Shown here in pieces: positions 44,611 to 56,325 of a stretch of DNA of 64,000 nt. Below the pieces are notes generated by a model. It saw nothing but the letters and a program-made list of their open reading frames with translations. It made no database searches and had not been told where the DNA came from. This stretch comes from Flammula alnicola (lineage: Eukaryota; Basidiomycota; Agaricomycetes; Agaricales; Strophariaceae). Every line of letters starts with the position of its first letter. Positions within the stretch are counted from its first letter, which is position 1. The position numbers and the translations under genes were made by a program. The stretch is taken from the NCBI GenBank assembly GCA_015499995.1, contig JADNRV010000240.1, forward strand, positions 1-64,000, written 5' to 3'.

Positions 44611-44959
44611 TTACTTGCGTGGGTGATCTTTAATCCATCTAGCGACTACTTGTGGCATTGGACATGCAGTTGATTCGCCTTTTCCTGATGTCGCGTCATA
44701 CATGCGTTGGCAGCACTCGTAGAGATTCCTTAAATGGCGGTCACACTTGTCGGGAGAGTATGTGTTCTTGTTCAGACAATTTTGAAGAGAACAAGCTATA
44801 AAGAGTAAGAACCTCTGAAAAAGAAGCAGAGTCTCGTCGTGGCTTACCTTCTGCTTGGCAATAAGGTTCCGAGTCCTGCAATAAATTTGTCAGAAAGCTG
44901 CGAACGCCGACATAAGGAAACCAGAGATTGATAGCCTGAACTCGTACTTTTTCTGGCAT
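44611..44959 (-). CDS. CMC4: CMC4-like twin Cx9C mitochondrial intermembrane-space protein
   Basis: A 74-residue protein in three exons: 44948-44959 (MPEK), 44848-44875 and 44611-44795. The join reads DSEPYCQAEACSLQNCLNKN, then SPDKCDRHLRNLYECCQRMY and GESTACPMPQVVARW. The spaced cysteines are those of the CHCH protein CMC4, which folds in the mitochondrial intermembrane space through Mia40 import. Total coding length is 225 nt and every phase fits. Lengths and Cys order agree with fungal CMC4. It is easily missed by ORF scans because the longest exon is under 190 nt. Confidence 0.85.
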
Positions 44960-45911
44960 ACTATTCTCGAGTCCTTGGACCGCTTATGACTACCTATGTG
45001 GGTATTTGCGTCGATGACCGTGCAGAAAGCACTGGTCCTTGTCGTGGTTGTGGTGAGAAATAGTCGATGACATCATGGGCTCGACCGATGGCTGTGCATA
45101 ATATTTGAATGTGTTTATTTTTGCTGGACAAAGCCTTCCAACTCGGCATGACCGGCTGCAGTCGTCTGCGTTCAACTCGGGATGGTCTTACATTCTTGTT
45201 CAAGTTGTTGCATTCTTTCACCTCCCCCAGTCTCAGATATCTGAATCGTGTAAACGACCACAAATGATCCGATCTTCGATGAAGTACCAAGGATATTCTC
45301 GGAGTGCTTGACCAACGTCGATTAATCTGCGGACGAACTGATTGGGGTTTGGTTCGGGTAAGCATCCTCTTGCAGCGGTCGCTGAGCTGATGGCTGACTT
45401 GAATATCCCTAGTTCTTTATCATGTCGTGCAGGACTGATTCTGGTATATAGGCTTTCCATAGAACGGAACTTCCGCAGTCGAAAAAATGCGAGGTTCGGG
45501 GCGTGGTTACCTCGAGCTCGTTCAACTCGAAATTAACATGCCCACTTCCTAAACTTGCATCAGTTTACATGTAAGTATGTGAAGAATTGCGTCGTTGTTG
45601 GGCTTCTAGTGTGCGCAGCGCTAAATCATACCTCGACATTACACCGTTCCCTGGGCAAGTGGGCACTGCGGTCCGTTACTATTTTTGGTGCAAAGCTATG
45701 AAAATTCAGGGGGCAGCGGGCATGGCTGTGCCGCTTCCGATACAGTGCGGGCATATAGCCCTGTTAAATCTCAGACATGAAATGAATAAAGCCATTTCGA
45801 TTTCGCCTTCCTTTTACTCTTTTCTTTCAGCCCGGGATAGGTCACAGGCCGGACAGAAATCCCTTTATTCTGACTCTCCATCCCTCTTCAACTCTTCTTC
45901 CTCCATATACG
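44960..45911. other. Intergenic region with an unassigned minus-strand frame
   Basis: A minus-strand frame at 45233-45460 has protein-like text (PNPNQFVRRLIDVGQALREY, PWYFIEDRIICGRLHDSDI), but no start, splice partners or family could be established. It may be an exon of a small gene or chance. The last 100 bases are pyrimidine-rich, typical of a fungal promoter before the next gene. Confidence 0.35.
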
Positions 45912-47390
45912 ATGTCTACTACCACGTCTGAACCTTCATCCACGGTGTCTACAATCACATCTGCTGCATCAAGCGTGATTTCTTCAAGAACGTCCAAGGC
46001 TGGACCTGCAACTACTTCGACCATTTCCGTTTTCTCGAGCCCAACACTTTCAGCTACTGCTCTTTCACCAAGCAATGCAACTGGGTCTTCCTCAACTTCC
46101 TCGAGTTCTGCGCCGACTATAGCAAGTCCCACTTTCCCCCCGTTTCCTTTGCCGTCTACAATCACCGCTACTGTGTCAGTGGAGGCGACAGAAACTGTCA
46201 TCCACCAGATCGATAATCCGAAGCAACTTCAAGGCTCACAAAGCGGCCTGAACGCCATCCAAATTATATCCATTTCCGTAGGGTCATTCTTGCTCCTTCT
46301 AATTTTTGTCGCTGCGATCGCCTACGGAGTCTTTCGCTGCCATCGACGACGCCAATCCCAACGCCAGAACGATCGCCCATATGACGACATAGACACGGTC
46401 GAAAAATACAGAGGAGGGTCCGAATATAGTACACCCTATCTGCAATACCGACAGGTTTCTTCGGAAAGTAGAGGAACAGCTTTACTCCTCGATACTCCCT
46501 CCGACCGTAGTCGGAGCAATTCTCTTTATATCGACAGTGGACGATTCCGCGATCGGCCTCCGTCGCCCTTTGTAAATGGCGAGGACGACATCACCCATGC
46601 TCCTCTAACGCATGCAGTTTCTCTTGCTGATGCCACGCCTTTTGGGCTGTTGGAAGACCCACAGCTGGACACCGCCGTCTTCCTCCCTTCCAACCACTCT
46701 CTCCCGAAAGCGCCAGTCCAACTTCCTCCCATTTCAATTCCAGAATATGTTCCGCCTTCTCGAAGGTCTACGAAGGGAACACGCTCATCACGACGAAATA
46801 CCAAACACACCTACAAAGCTCTTGGTGCCGGCGATGACTCTGACGGCGACTCTGTGTCGTTGTACTCCCAAGCCTCTGCGTATACGTCACGTTCCGCAGG
46901 ACCCACACCAGAACTGACACCCTCTGACATTCGCTACCCTCTTACCGCGATACCCCTCGCATCCCACTCGTCTGAGCAAAATAGACTTGACAGTGCCGCT
47001 ACCATCACTGCTGGAGACAGAGCCATCAATAGACCTTCAGCGCCCGTTGTTCCTATTTTTACAACCCCGATACCCCCCGATGGCGCAGCAGATGAAGAAG
47101 GTACTACTCCATTATCCAGGGAGAACACCGTGTTTGTAGCGAATCTGCTCAAGTCACGCGTCAAACATATCCAGGCGCCTTCGCGTTCGTCGAGCCTCGT
47201 CTCTCACATTGAACGAAAGGGGTCCATCAAGCCGGCCTTCTCTCCAGTAGGCGAGGATGGGCTTGAAAATCGCAGGGTCCGAGCTCTGCCATCCCTCAGG
47301 AAGTCTCATGTTCCGGCGTCCTCGACATCAGCAGTGTTTCCGGAAACGTCGTTTCAAGTACCTTTTGGGACGGCATTGCCAGAGCACTAG
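45912..47390 (+). CDS. Ser/Thr-rich single-pass membrane protein
   Basis: Intronless, 492 residues. The first 95 residues are almost wholly Ser, Thr, Ala and Pro, a likely O-mannosylated outer domain. A single membrane segment follows at about 117-142 (IISISVGSFLLLLIFVAAIA), then basic residues (CHRRRQSQRQ) that set the cytoplasmic side. The tail of about 350 residues is Pro- and Ser-rich and likely disordered. There is no N-terminal signal peptide, so the membrane segment may act as a reverse signal anchor. The layout resembles Mid2/WSC-type wall sensors, but no WSC or other extracellular domain is present, so a sensor role is only a guess. Confidence 0.75.
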   Translation: MSTTTSEPSSTVSTITSAASSVISSRTSKAGPATTSTISVFSSPTLSATALSPSNATGSSSTSSSSAPTIASPTFPPFPLPSTITATVSVEATETVIHQIDNPKQLQGSQSGLNAIQIISISVGSFLLLLIFVAAIAYGVFRCHRRRQSQRQNDRPYDDIDTVEKYRGGSEYSTPYLQYRQVSSESRGTALLLDTPSDRSRSNSLYIDSGRFRDRPPSPFVNGEDDITHAPLTHAVSLADATPFGLLEDPQLDTAVFLPSNHSLPKAPVQLPPISIPEYVPPSRRSTKGTRSSRRNTKHTYKALGAGDDSDGDSVSLYSQASAYTSRSAGPTPELTPSDIRYPLTAIPLASHSSEQNRLDSAATITAGDRAINRPSAPVVPIFTTPIPPDGAADEEGTTPLSRENTVFVANLLKSRVKHIQAPSRSSSLVSHIERKGSIKPAFSPVGEDGLENRRVRALPSLRKSHVPASSTSAVFPETSFQVPFGTALPEH

Positions 47391-48084
47391 ATGCGCACCC
47401 CTCTGGCAACGTCAGCTGGATTGTCTGATTCTTCATCTGGCGTGCGCGGTTCATCATCCGACTTCCCAGCGTCTCCAACCGTCACGAAAACATTATGAAT
47501 AAACGCTCTTCAAGTGCGAATTAATTTATCCGAGATCCCAAGCTATGACATGGACAACGACAATTTTTGTGCTTTCCGCTTCCGCAAGTGACCCCAAATC
47601 TACCATCCTTTTTATTCTTCTGAATTATTTCCCATTTCGTTCAAATTTCGTTCGCCATCCTTTGAATCATTCCATGGACACTATTGCATTTGCAAAGACT
47701 TCCCCGTAGAGACAGTATCGGACCTAACACCAACGGACTCAGATTCACTACTACTGTACAATTTTACGTCAATCTCTGCTACCATGTACGATAAGCTACG
47801 CTGTACAAATGTAGGTAATACAACCCTGAATCACTCTTTTGCCATGAAACACGGAATGTCAACTTCTTGTATGTACAAGTACATCCATCCTTTGACGTTT
47901 TTGTCAGGACTCCAGTAACAACCTCAAATTATTGGGTTATTATAAGGCTGGCCGACGGCGATGTGAGCCAATTATGAACGGTAATTGCACCATCATCGTC
48001 ACATGTGGTGCCCGGAGCGACCGGAATTCCGAACACTGTAACTTGTCCACACTCCACGACCATTCCAGCTAATTTCTGTTCACA
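47391..48084. other. Intergenic region
   Basis: 3' flank of the membrane protein gene and promoter of the acireductone dioxygenase gene. No gene recognised. Confidence 0.5.
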
Positions 48085-48864
48085 ATGCGCGCGTACTACT
48101 TCGACAACCTGCCTGGCGACCAGCGTCTGCTACATGATTACGTTCCATCACGCCCTGTCTCGAAAGAAACGCTCGATGCGCTGAACGTCAAGTTTTGGAT
48201 AATCCCGGTAGAGGGATACGAGCCCAAGGTTGATGCGCTGGCGATAGAAAGAGGATATAAGAATCGAGATTTGATCAACGTTTCGAAAGAAGGTCTGGGA
48301 GAGGTGAGTAGCTCGGGGAAGAGAGCGAGGTCTGAAAGGTACTGATTGTGGTGTTTTGGTTAGATCTACGAGGAAAAGATCAAGTCGTTCTTCGAAGAGT
48401 GTGCAAGGATCTTCTTCCTCGACTGAAGAAAAATTGTCTAATGTTGCTCGTTGCATAGACATATGCATGAAGATGAAGAGATCCGCTATATTTTGGCCGG
48501 GACTGGCTTCTTCGATGTCCGAGGTGCGTCTCTAGGTTTCCTGTTGATTTCGCCGATCCTGATCCAAATGCCATCTTCTTCATCAGAGACACCCACAGAT
48601 CAATGGATCCGCCTAGCTGTTGAACCGGGAGATTTACTGGTCATTCCTGCTGGCATCTACCACCGATTCACGCTTGATGAAGCCAACAAAATCAAGGCTC
48701 TACGACTTTTCCAGGTGCGCGAACTTTTCTTACACATAGTTCGTCTGTCTCACGTCCTTGCCTCTCAGGACGAACCCAAGTGGATTCCGTACAACCGCAG
48801 TGAGGCAACTGATGTCAACCCTCACCGCATTGAATACCTCAAGGCCATTGGCGTCGGAGCATGA
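48085..48864 (+). CDS. ADI1: Acireductone dioxygenase (methionine salvage)
   Basis: Cupin-fold metal dioxygenase that converts acireductone to the keto-acid precursor of methionine plus formate. Start [19 protein letters not shown]. Exons are about 48085-48303, 48364-48398, 48459-48523, 48587-48713 and a last exon from the CAG before DEPKWIPYN to 48864. The metal ligands are visible: HMHEDEE (His-x-His-x3-Glu) created across the exon 2/3 join, and the later His in [12 protein letters not shown]. The [13 protein letters not shown] and [12 protein letters not shown] blocks are also typical. It ends LKAIGVGA. Length and order match the eukaryotic ARD family. Likely cytosolic. Confidence 0.92.
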
Positions 48865-49505
48865 CGGGGAAGAGTCAGGTCCACCAACCAATTCGAGTAA
48901 AGTCACTGACGTGTAACACCTATGGAAGACGTATGTATCGGCAATCTATCTACTTTCACCTACAGCTTGAGCATGACGAGTTTTTTCTTCTCTGAGATGT
49001 CGTACATTTTATATGGCCCTCTCTCCTTACTCGGATTATCGCTCTCGATATCCCAGAAGAGGATGAAAGATGTCAGGCGATCTCTTTTGTCTTATCAATG
49101 CCATTTTCTAGCGATGCGATCAGGTGCATCACTTTTCGATTTCACAATCAGAGAAACTGGCGTTCCTCTCTGCAATTTCCAACCAGCTGTCCCTCATTTT
49201 TAAGGCTGTTTCCTTCGATTTCGTGTGTATTTGCTTCAAATCATCCTATATTTGTAAAGTTGATTCATGTTGCAGTACTGTTGAATGTTCAGACGCTTAG
49301 TATGTTGGGCGTTACCAGTGCCTGGTGCCCCGTTGACTAAGCTCAGAGCCGTGCCATGTATTATGATGCCCTTGAGGGAATGATTTGCGAAATACGGACA
49401 ATTCATACATATAACTTGCAGATAAAGGGTGTAACTACAAAGTAGTTATGGCTAGAGGCAGGGGTCCGACAGTGAGGTGCCTATCCGTAACGTCTGAGGA
49501 TGTTT
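48865..49505. other. Convergent 3' spacer
   Basis: Lies between the 3' ends of the dioxygenase gene and the vacuolar protease gene. Nothing recognised. Confidence 0.5.
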
Positions 49506-52500
49506 TCAAATCACGAACGGCGCCCAAGCCTCCACAAGTCCATCATTATACTTCGAGACCACCGCCCATTCGGGCAAGAACGCAAGCACTTCTTCCAGTG
49601 CAGGGATTTTTGCCCTTCCGTCCAGGTTCTCTGCTTCTCCGTGCCGCTCGGAGCTACTCGTCCCATTTCTCATAATCGCCCCGTTATCCACCATAGCGCT
49701 CTCATACTCGACCCACTCGCAAGCGATACGGCCTTGCAGTATCCCATCCGTAGTATCGTTGGTGGCGCCACTCCAGTCGACATCAAGCCCGAACTCCCGT
49801 TCCCATGTTCGACTCCATAGCCTGATCTCCTTGACGCCCTTCCGTCCCACGTCGTAACTATCTTGCATGCCGTTACCACTGGCAATGCGTAGCCCTTTCT
49901 GATGTGGTGATACCGAATGTCCAACGGGGCGTCGCGCAGGCCAAACGACATACTTAGTTATCGGCGCACTGTCGAAAGACACCCTACACGCGCGGGTATT
50001 CCGCCCCTTCACGCGTATCTGAGCCGACGTCGGCCCAGTCCGTTCGATATCCGCCTTGAAGAACTGGTCGGCCTCCCATTCCCCGATGTCCTCGTTCTCT
50101 GAGCCTATTGAGAGCCTGTGCGACCCAGGGACGGGCATCATCTTCGCACCGCTCTCCCACTCGCATGTAACGAGCCCCGACTTCTTCTGCTCGTCCTTGC
50201 ACCACACCACTTTGCCTTCACCTTGTGATGATGGGAGGGACGTCACGAGCGCCTTGCGCAGATACCGCTTTGGGCCGGTGAGAGCGGTGATCAACGTCGG
50301 TGAATGCGGGGGCAGTGCGCCCGGGAATCCATCGGGCCGTTGGGAGAAAACATTGGGATGTTGTGTGAATCCATCGTTCTGTCGTGAGAACGAAACGCGC
50401 TGCTGGAAATACACCTTTAACGGCGCCTCGACGGAGAACGGGAACGTCAGCCATGCGAAGAGTGTTGCTAATACGAAGATGAGCAGAACGAAAAGAGAGA
50501 GAGGGCGACAAGGCCTGAGTTTGTATGCAAACGGCGCCAGGGGAAGGGTGAGAAGGACAGCACACAGGGATGTAAGGGCGTACACTGAATGTAAATGAAT
50601 GGAGAGTTTGGTGTCAGGAAGAAAAACATTGCAGTAAAAAAGTGTAACCTCACCAATCCAGGGAGATGATCCATCCGCCAACGTCTGCGGCATCGCATCC
50701 AAGAGCAACATGGCGACCTGCCCATATAGGATGACAGGGACTGGGACCGAGACCAAAAACTGCGGTATCCACCACCACGTCACCAGAGATCCTGCTTCGC
50801 GTTCTTCGTCTTTACCATGGTGGCTTCTCACGCGGCCACTCGCACTGCTCGCGTTTCCGCCCTCGCGCTGTTCGCGCAAGATCAGAGGCGTAGTCTCATC
50901 CGCGTCTTCGACATGTCTGTGGGACCGGTGCGGGAGGTCCTCTTCGCCCTCCGCATCCGCACCTTCAAGCTCTGCGTATCCTTCGTCACTGCTCCTCCAT
51001 GCAGTTGAGGTGACGAGTCCTTCTATGGCGCCAATTACGCAGGCAAGCGCGACGCAAGCATTCCATGTGCTGACAAGATACCCACCGCCTATGCCTGGGC
51101 GTAGCCGTGTGATGCCCAACGTAGAGAGAACGAGGAGGATCCAGGTGAAGGTATAGAGATGGAAGAATATGGTATGTTTCTGTTGCTGCGCAGGCCGAAG
51201 AAGGAAGCGGTAAGGAGTCGGGTAGCCCTTGGGGTGGTAGAAGGGCAGCGAGGAGGGTAGGGTAAGCGTGTGTACGAGTGTAAGGTATGCTAGCATGGTG
51301 AAAGACAAGAGAATAATATATGGAGATGAGTAGATTGCCTGAAAAAAAATTCATGTAAGCTATGTGGTCAAATAATCGACTGAGATAAATCGAAAACTTA
51401 CGAAGGGATTTAACGCAACATAACTCCACATAAGGAGAATCTGCAGGCCTACCACAACCACAAGGGCAACCCAAAACTTGGCGTGTCTCCAGACAGTGTG
51501 CACCCAGTTAACGCGTCCTTCAGAATGTCGCACGTGCGGATGCACATTATTTTGCAGATTTGGTTCTTCATCAAGATCGGGATGGGTACCAGGAACGACA
51601 CCGGAAGAGGAGTGTCCATGAAAGTATCGTAGATGTGGGTGCTCCTGGCCTGACTGGGTCCTCAATAGCCCGGATGGAGGAGAATGAGGGTCATCATCTT
51701 CGCGAATAGGAGTCCCACTATCCCGTTGTCGCAAGAAAAGTCTCTCGCAGACGAGTAGGAGAATCAGGAAGATAGGCCCCACGACGAGCATGACGATGTT
51801 GAACGTCAGCAAGTTCTTGAGTGGGAAGACGATCAAGGCGGACTTGAACACTGTCATCATGGCAGACGTCAACTAATCTGAAGCGGAAGAGACACAGAAA
51901 ACTCACAATCGAAATAGACAGGATCATCGCTGCCCTTCACGCTCACCTTCTCCTCAAACGGCGTACCCAGCAACCCAATTCCAACACCCCTTGCAACCTC
52001 CATCATACTCCACAAACTCTTCTTCCCTCCAGTCGTATATTGTACGGCATCGTACTTGGTGTGGTACCTGCTCCTGCCCTTGTAAAAAGCCAGATCGAGC
52101 CCAGCCATCCCAGCACGCTGACCAGCCCCGGAATAGACAGAGAAATCGGTGCCTGAGCGGATCAATCCGCGCGAGAAGGCGTCCGAGGAGAGCACGTTCG
52201 CGTGTGGGTGTGGCACGAGCTTGGTATTCCGGAATGAGCGCACGGCCGACGTCGACGTACTGCGGAAAAGGATCGGCCGGCCGCCTGCAGCTGCTCCTTC
52301 GAGGTTGAGGAACGTGTCCGTCAGCTCCGACCATGGGTGTTCCAAGAAACTTGAAGGAAGTTAGATCTAGACTTGGCGTCGTAAGAAACCAATCAAACGA
52401 CGCACGCATAGGCACCGCTCAGCCCGTCCTCCTCTCCGTTATTCACGTTGAACACAGCGGTGTGGGGCATCCGGTTCTCTGCAAAGTACTTGACGAGCTG

Positions 52501-53038
52501 CAGGAGAGTCACAACGCCCATGCCGTCGTCTGTCGCGCCTCGAGCCGTGGACACTGAATCGTAATGCGCCGAAAACAGGACACCGCCTCTGATAGAGCGA
52601 GCAGTGCCGTCAATCTTAACCAAAATGTTCGTGCCCTCAAAATACATATCATATTTTGACTTAGTCCAAGATGCATTGCTGACGAGGTCGTCCGAGATGT
52701 GGACGTGTGGATACTCTTGCGCTAGTGGTACAAGTCGCGACAAAATGTAGCTTCGGACCTGGTCATTTGCATGCGAGTTGTACGGGTGTGGTTGTGCCGT
52801 GATCTACGAGCAGAATTGTAGATATGACTGTTCGCAGAGACATGGAACTCACATGACGCAAATCTTCATATGCCTCCTTCAAATCTAAACCGCCCTGTTT
52901 CTCTGGCCTTGGGACATCTGGAAGCACGTCGGTGACTAGGAGAGCAATAAATATTGCCAGGTAGGAAACAAATGCGAGTATAGACGTCGGAAGGACTCTG
53001 TACCCAAGAATCGAAGCAGCTTTGGCCGCAAAAGTCAT
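49506..53038 (-). CDS. PFF1: Vacuolar membrane protease, M28 family (PFF1-like)
   Basis: Zinc-dependent M28 peptidase domain fused to many membrane segments, as in yeast PFF1 and animal FXNA/ERMP1. Start MTFAAKAASILGYRVLP with a first hydrophobic segment (FVSYLAIFIALLV). The luminal domain has PHPYNSHAND and the metal and catalytic residues SAHYDS, GATDDGMGV, NNGEEDGLSGA, FLNLEGAAAGG and RYHTKYD in order. After DPVYFD come several membrane helices (NIVMLVVGPIFLILLLVCE, FTMLAYLTLVHTLTL, LVSVPVPVILYGQVAMLLL, LSLFVLLIFVLATLFAWLTF), separated by a polar acidic loop. The long C-terminal exon (stop at 49506) is a luminal beta-rich domain. Introns are few and short. The gene appears intact. Confidence 0.9.
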
Positions 53039-53673
53039 GGTTCGTGTTGGTTCGTTCGATGTAGGGAAATGCTGGGAAAATGAGAGGAGATATACTCTTT
53101 AAGCCTGTTTCCTCGTTGCTTGACGTCCTCCACGCAGTTCTATGAATTGCAGGTGTCGTCAGGTCATTACGTCGTCAGCGTGTATTTCATTGACAACGTA
53201 CGTGGTGTGGTAAGAATTTCAGTTATTCAAGTGCGTCCATTTACCAGCGCGCAAGATATGCGACAGAAAGAAAATAAAAAGACCAAGTTGCGAAATAGAG
53301 GACCGAATCGCTCCAAAATGACGAACATGCGCAAAATTGTTGTGACGTTGTTGTTCGTTATTCGAACTCCGACCTCAGCCGCCTACTGCCGCAAGCTCGC
53401 GATCTCCTTCCATGCATATTCTTCGGGTAAAATAAATACATAGATGCTATTGAAGAGATTTAGCAATTGGAAATACGGTCTAACAAGGCAAATTTAAGGG
53501 AAGCTTGCAGTTGTGCAATGTCAGCACTTCGTTTCTCGGAAACTACCGAGCGGCTGAGTTCTAACCAAGATGCTGTGAGCAAGCTGCTAGTCAGTACTAC
53601 CACGACAACATTGGCGTATCTCCAACACATCTATACCATTGGAATGATCAAACCCCCCAGCGACTAGCGCAAA
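53039..53673. other. Promoter side of PFF1-like gene and spacer
   Basis: Upstream region of the protease gene followed by sequence of no clear identity. No gene recognised. Confidence 0.45.
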
Positions 53674-54975
53674 TATGGCGCGTTTCGGAGAACGGCCTGT
53701 TATCCTCTTTTTTGCCAGGTATCTCGAGGGCGAAGGATCCACGGTCTCCTGCTGCCCATTTACTGGCCTCAAACGACTTCCCAACCGATGAGGAATCCCT
53801 ACAGGTCCGAAATGCGATCACAGCCGCTGAATCCGAAGAGGAACGACTGCAGGAGAACCCGAATGCTGGTAATCCAGGACGCCGGGCAAAATACGAGCTC
53901 AATCGCGCTGCTCTGAGCCGCTTTATCGGCGAAAATAAGCAGATCTTGTCAGTTTCTACGGTGTATTCCACTCGAGATACTGCAGAAGATATTCACACAT
54001 ACAACTCCAACCCTTTCTCGGTTTGGTTTGCAGTCACTCGTGTCCCTTGGGCGTTGTCTCAGGTTTGTCGTCAGGAGAAGTGACGCCCATTCCATGTCCG
54101 TCTTGTGGAGTCAGCTTCCTGCCATTGACTGTCACAAGCCATACTGCAAAACGAAACCTTATCTTGAATTCCTGGCCGAATTCTTGAAACGATCGCGAGA
54201 CCCACCCCTATATTTCTATGTCGATAATTCTTCTCTTGGCGACGGAACTCATCCATTGACCTCTTGGTAAAAAATTGCGACAGATGGGCAGGTATTATGA
54301 CAACAACGACCTCCATAATATTGCGATCAAAAACGCCCTGCATCTTGAAGAAGCTTGACTTGGTCAACCGGTCACATTCGGGCGAAATCCGGGAGAGCGT
54401 ACCACTCTACTGAGACTGACTCCTTTTGTCACTTACCTAACTGTCCCACCGCCTCTCCAAGACATCTTTTCTCTCAGTTTCACTGGAACCAACCCTCTAT
54501 TGGTACCCTTGCTTCGGTACTGTAAATTCCGAGTGCTTCGCAGCCGTCCGAAGGTCTCTGTCGAAGGAATAAAATCGATGGTCACCTTCCGTTATGAGTT
54601 ACTCGATGACGCTGTTTATTAATATCCAACAGTATCATGGCCGACAATTTTCGGCCTTTGGCTTTCTTTTGGTATGCGCTGTGTCAACCATTGTCTCAAT
54701 TTCGGCAGCAAGTTTTCGAGAATTGGATTCCCAATATGGATGCTGTGGACTCTCTCCGGGAGTCAAACGAATACTTGTTGGATTATTTCCTGAAATAACT
54801 TACCATAGCGGGTCGCGAAGGAGAGCATTGGACTTAGGGCGGAACGATCGAGCCAACCATGCCCTTTCTTCTATCCTTGACGCCCAGATACATCAGGCAA
54901 GTGACAAGATTCAGACGCACAAGCCACCACTCTGGATAAAGTCAGAACAACGTTTGTTGATCGCTCGTCTTTAGG
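53674..54975 (+). pseudogene. Degenerate F-box-like gene
   Basis: Remains of the same coiled-coil/F-box family as 32994-34784. One frame reads HLLASNDFPTDEESLQVRNA, then ENPNAGNPGRRAKYELNRAA. A second frame carries the F-box itself (RCIPLEILQKIFTHTTPTLS). The first frame then gives VTRVPWALSQVCRQ, and the second gives LWSQLPAIDCHKPYCKTKPY and later leucine-rich text (VPPPLQDIFSLSFTGTNPLL). The natural protein order therefore switches frame at least three times over 400 bases, with stops in each frame and no fitting intron borders. Ends are approximate. Confidence 0.65.
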
Positions 54976-55641
54976 GTTGAGAAAATGATTTCTGCTTTTT
55001 ACCTCTGGGTCGAATAATCCTACCTTTCTTGCTAGACTCCTTGTGGTGTTGCTTCCTCAGAAATCTCCCCTTGTTTTTCTCCGTCCTCGTTTCTCTGTCT
55101 TGATTTACATATATATATGAATTTTATGACCGTCTCTGCGAATTTTGCTTTCAATTAGAGTTGGTTGACTTTGGGTGTTCACTGATTTTCAAGTTCGCTC
55201 GATCCCTCTTCGTCGCGTTTAAATATGGCGAGCTATTCTCCTCCACCTTTCTCTCTTCTGATGGAACGTCAACTGTCGACTCCGTAACGTTGATCGAGAT
55301 CTTCTCGACTGGGAGTAATAACCCCTGGAATGACCTAGCATTATTCAGCCTCAGCACCAACTGGCTAACACTGTTATCTCTCTGCTTTCCTAAAAATTTC
55401 AATTGCCATTGCTTTCGAGATACATATTTAGTTTGTACAGGACGAAACATCAAATGGATTGAGTACAGCCTCAGGAGTAAAACGATGTCACGCAGCAGGG
55501 GTTTCCGCACTTAGTTCTACAGAACGGACCTCCGACGTCTCTCCCTCCCCGCCTACCCCAAGCGAAGACCAATCACAATGCCAACCCTATCCCATGAGAG
55601 ACGAATACTTCATCGTCCATCACCGCCTTCCTAAATTCGGC
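54976..55641. other. Spacer
   Basis: AT-rich, pyrimidine-rich sequence between the F-box pseudogene and a small minus-strand gene. Nothing recognised. Confidence 0.4.
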
Positions 55642-56244
55642 CTAATACAACACTGTTCTGAATTCATATTGAGTGATACCTGCGAATCGGGTGTTCAAAG
55701 CATGAAGTGGAATAGAACCATAAGTAAGCCCACCTTCCGCCGCAAGAAGTTCCCTGGCAATAGCCTCGCGGTCTCCCTCTTCGAATTTGGGTATCAATTC
55801 AGGATCCATCCCCTTCCATCCAGAAAATGGCGCCGACTGTGTCACGACCATATATTGCTTATAGCTTTCAGGACCGAACATGACAAAGCGAGCACGGTAT
55901 GGCCTTTCTCCGATCTTCTGCATAATGAGACAAAGAGAAGCGAGGGAATCGTTCTGTACTTCAGGATTCAGTGTCTTTTCCAGGATGCGAGAGCCCCAGG
56001 CGACGCATGTGGCATTATTGATCACGTAGCCACCCACTATCGATAGTCGAGGTGGATTCTTCGGAGATGGACCGCTCGGGTACGAAGTTTGAGGTTGTGC
56101 GTTAGACGGCGGGTTAGAGGTTGAAGCTTCCTGAATCATGTTGAAACGTTGAAGAGAGGACATCTGATCCGCTGGAAAATTGAGCCACAGACGGTCTGGC
56201 AGACGGTCTGGCAGACGGTCTGGCGGACAGTCCAGCAGACTCAT
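55642..56244 (-). CDS. Hypothetical small protein with PDRL repeats at its N-terminus
   Basis: No family recognised. Starting at the ATG at 56244, the frame reads MSLLDC followed by PDRLPDRLPDRL, encoded by three 12-bp direct repeats. Pro/Ser-rich sequence follows, then a better-structured part (SIVGGYVINNATCVAWGSRI, LCLIMQKIGERPYRARFVMF, MDPELIPKFEEGDREAIARE). A 66-nt in-frame stretch near its end has intron borders, so the C-terminus may read AAEGITQYEFRTVLY. The compact middle suggests a real domain rather than chance, but no motif gives a role. Its 5' end lies only about 80 bases from a transposon insertion, which may affect its promoter. Confidence 0.45.
   Translation of the reverse strand: MSLLDCPPDRLPDRLPDRLWLNFPADQMSSLQRFNMIQEASTSNPPSNAQPQTSYPSGPSPKNPPRLSIVGGYVINNATCVAWGSRILEKTLNPEVQNDSLASLCLIMQKIGERPYRARFVMFGPESYKQYMVVTQSAPFSGWKGMDPELIPKFEEGDREAIARELLAAEGGLTYGSIPLHALNTRFAGITQYEFRTVLY
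56190..56229. repeat. 12-bp tandem repeat CAGACGGTCTGG
   Basis: Three head-to-tail copies plus a degenerate fourth (CGGACAGTCC). Each unit is near-palindromic. A related stretch (TCTGGCAGACAGTCTGGCGG) occurs at about 57916-57935. Confidence 0.75.
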
Positions 56245-56325
56245 GGGCACTCCTCTACAGAGCGTGACAAGTGGCCTAAATCACGCTCCCGCCCTTCTCA
56301 ACGCCTCTCGACCCCAACACAGAAC

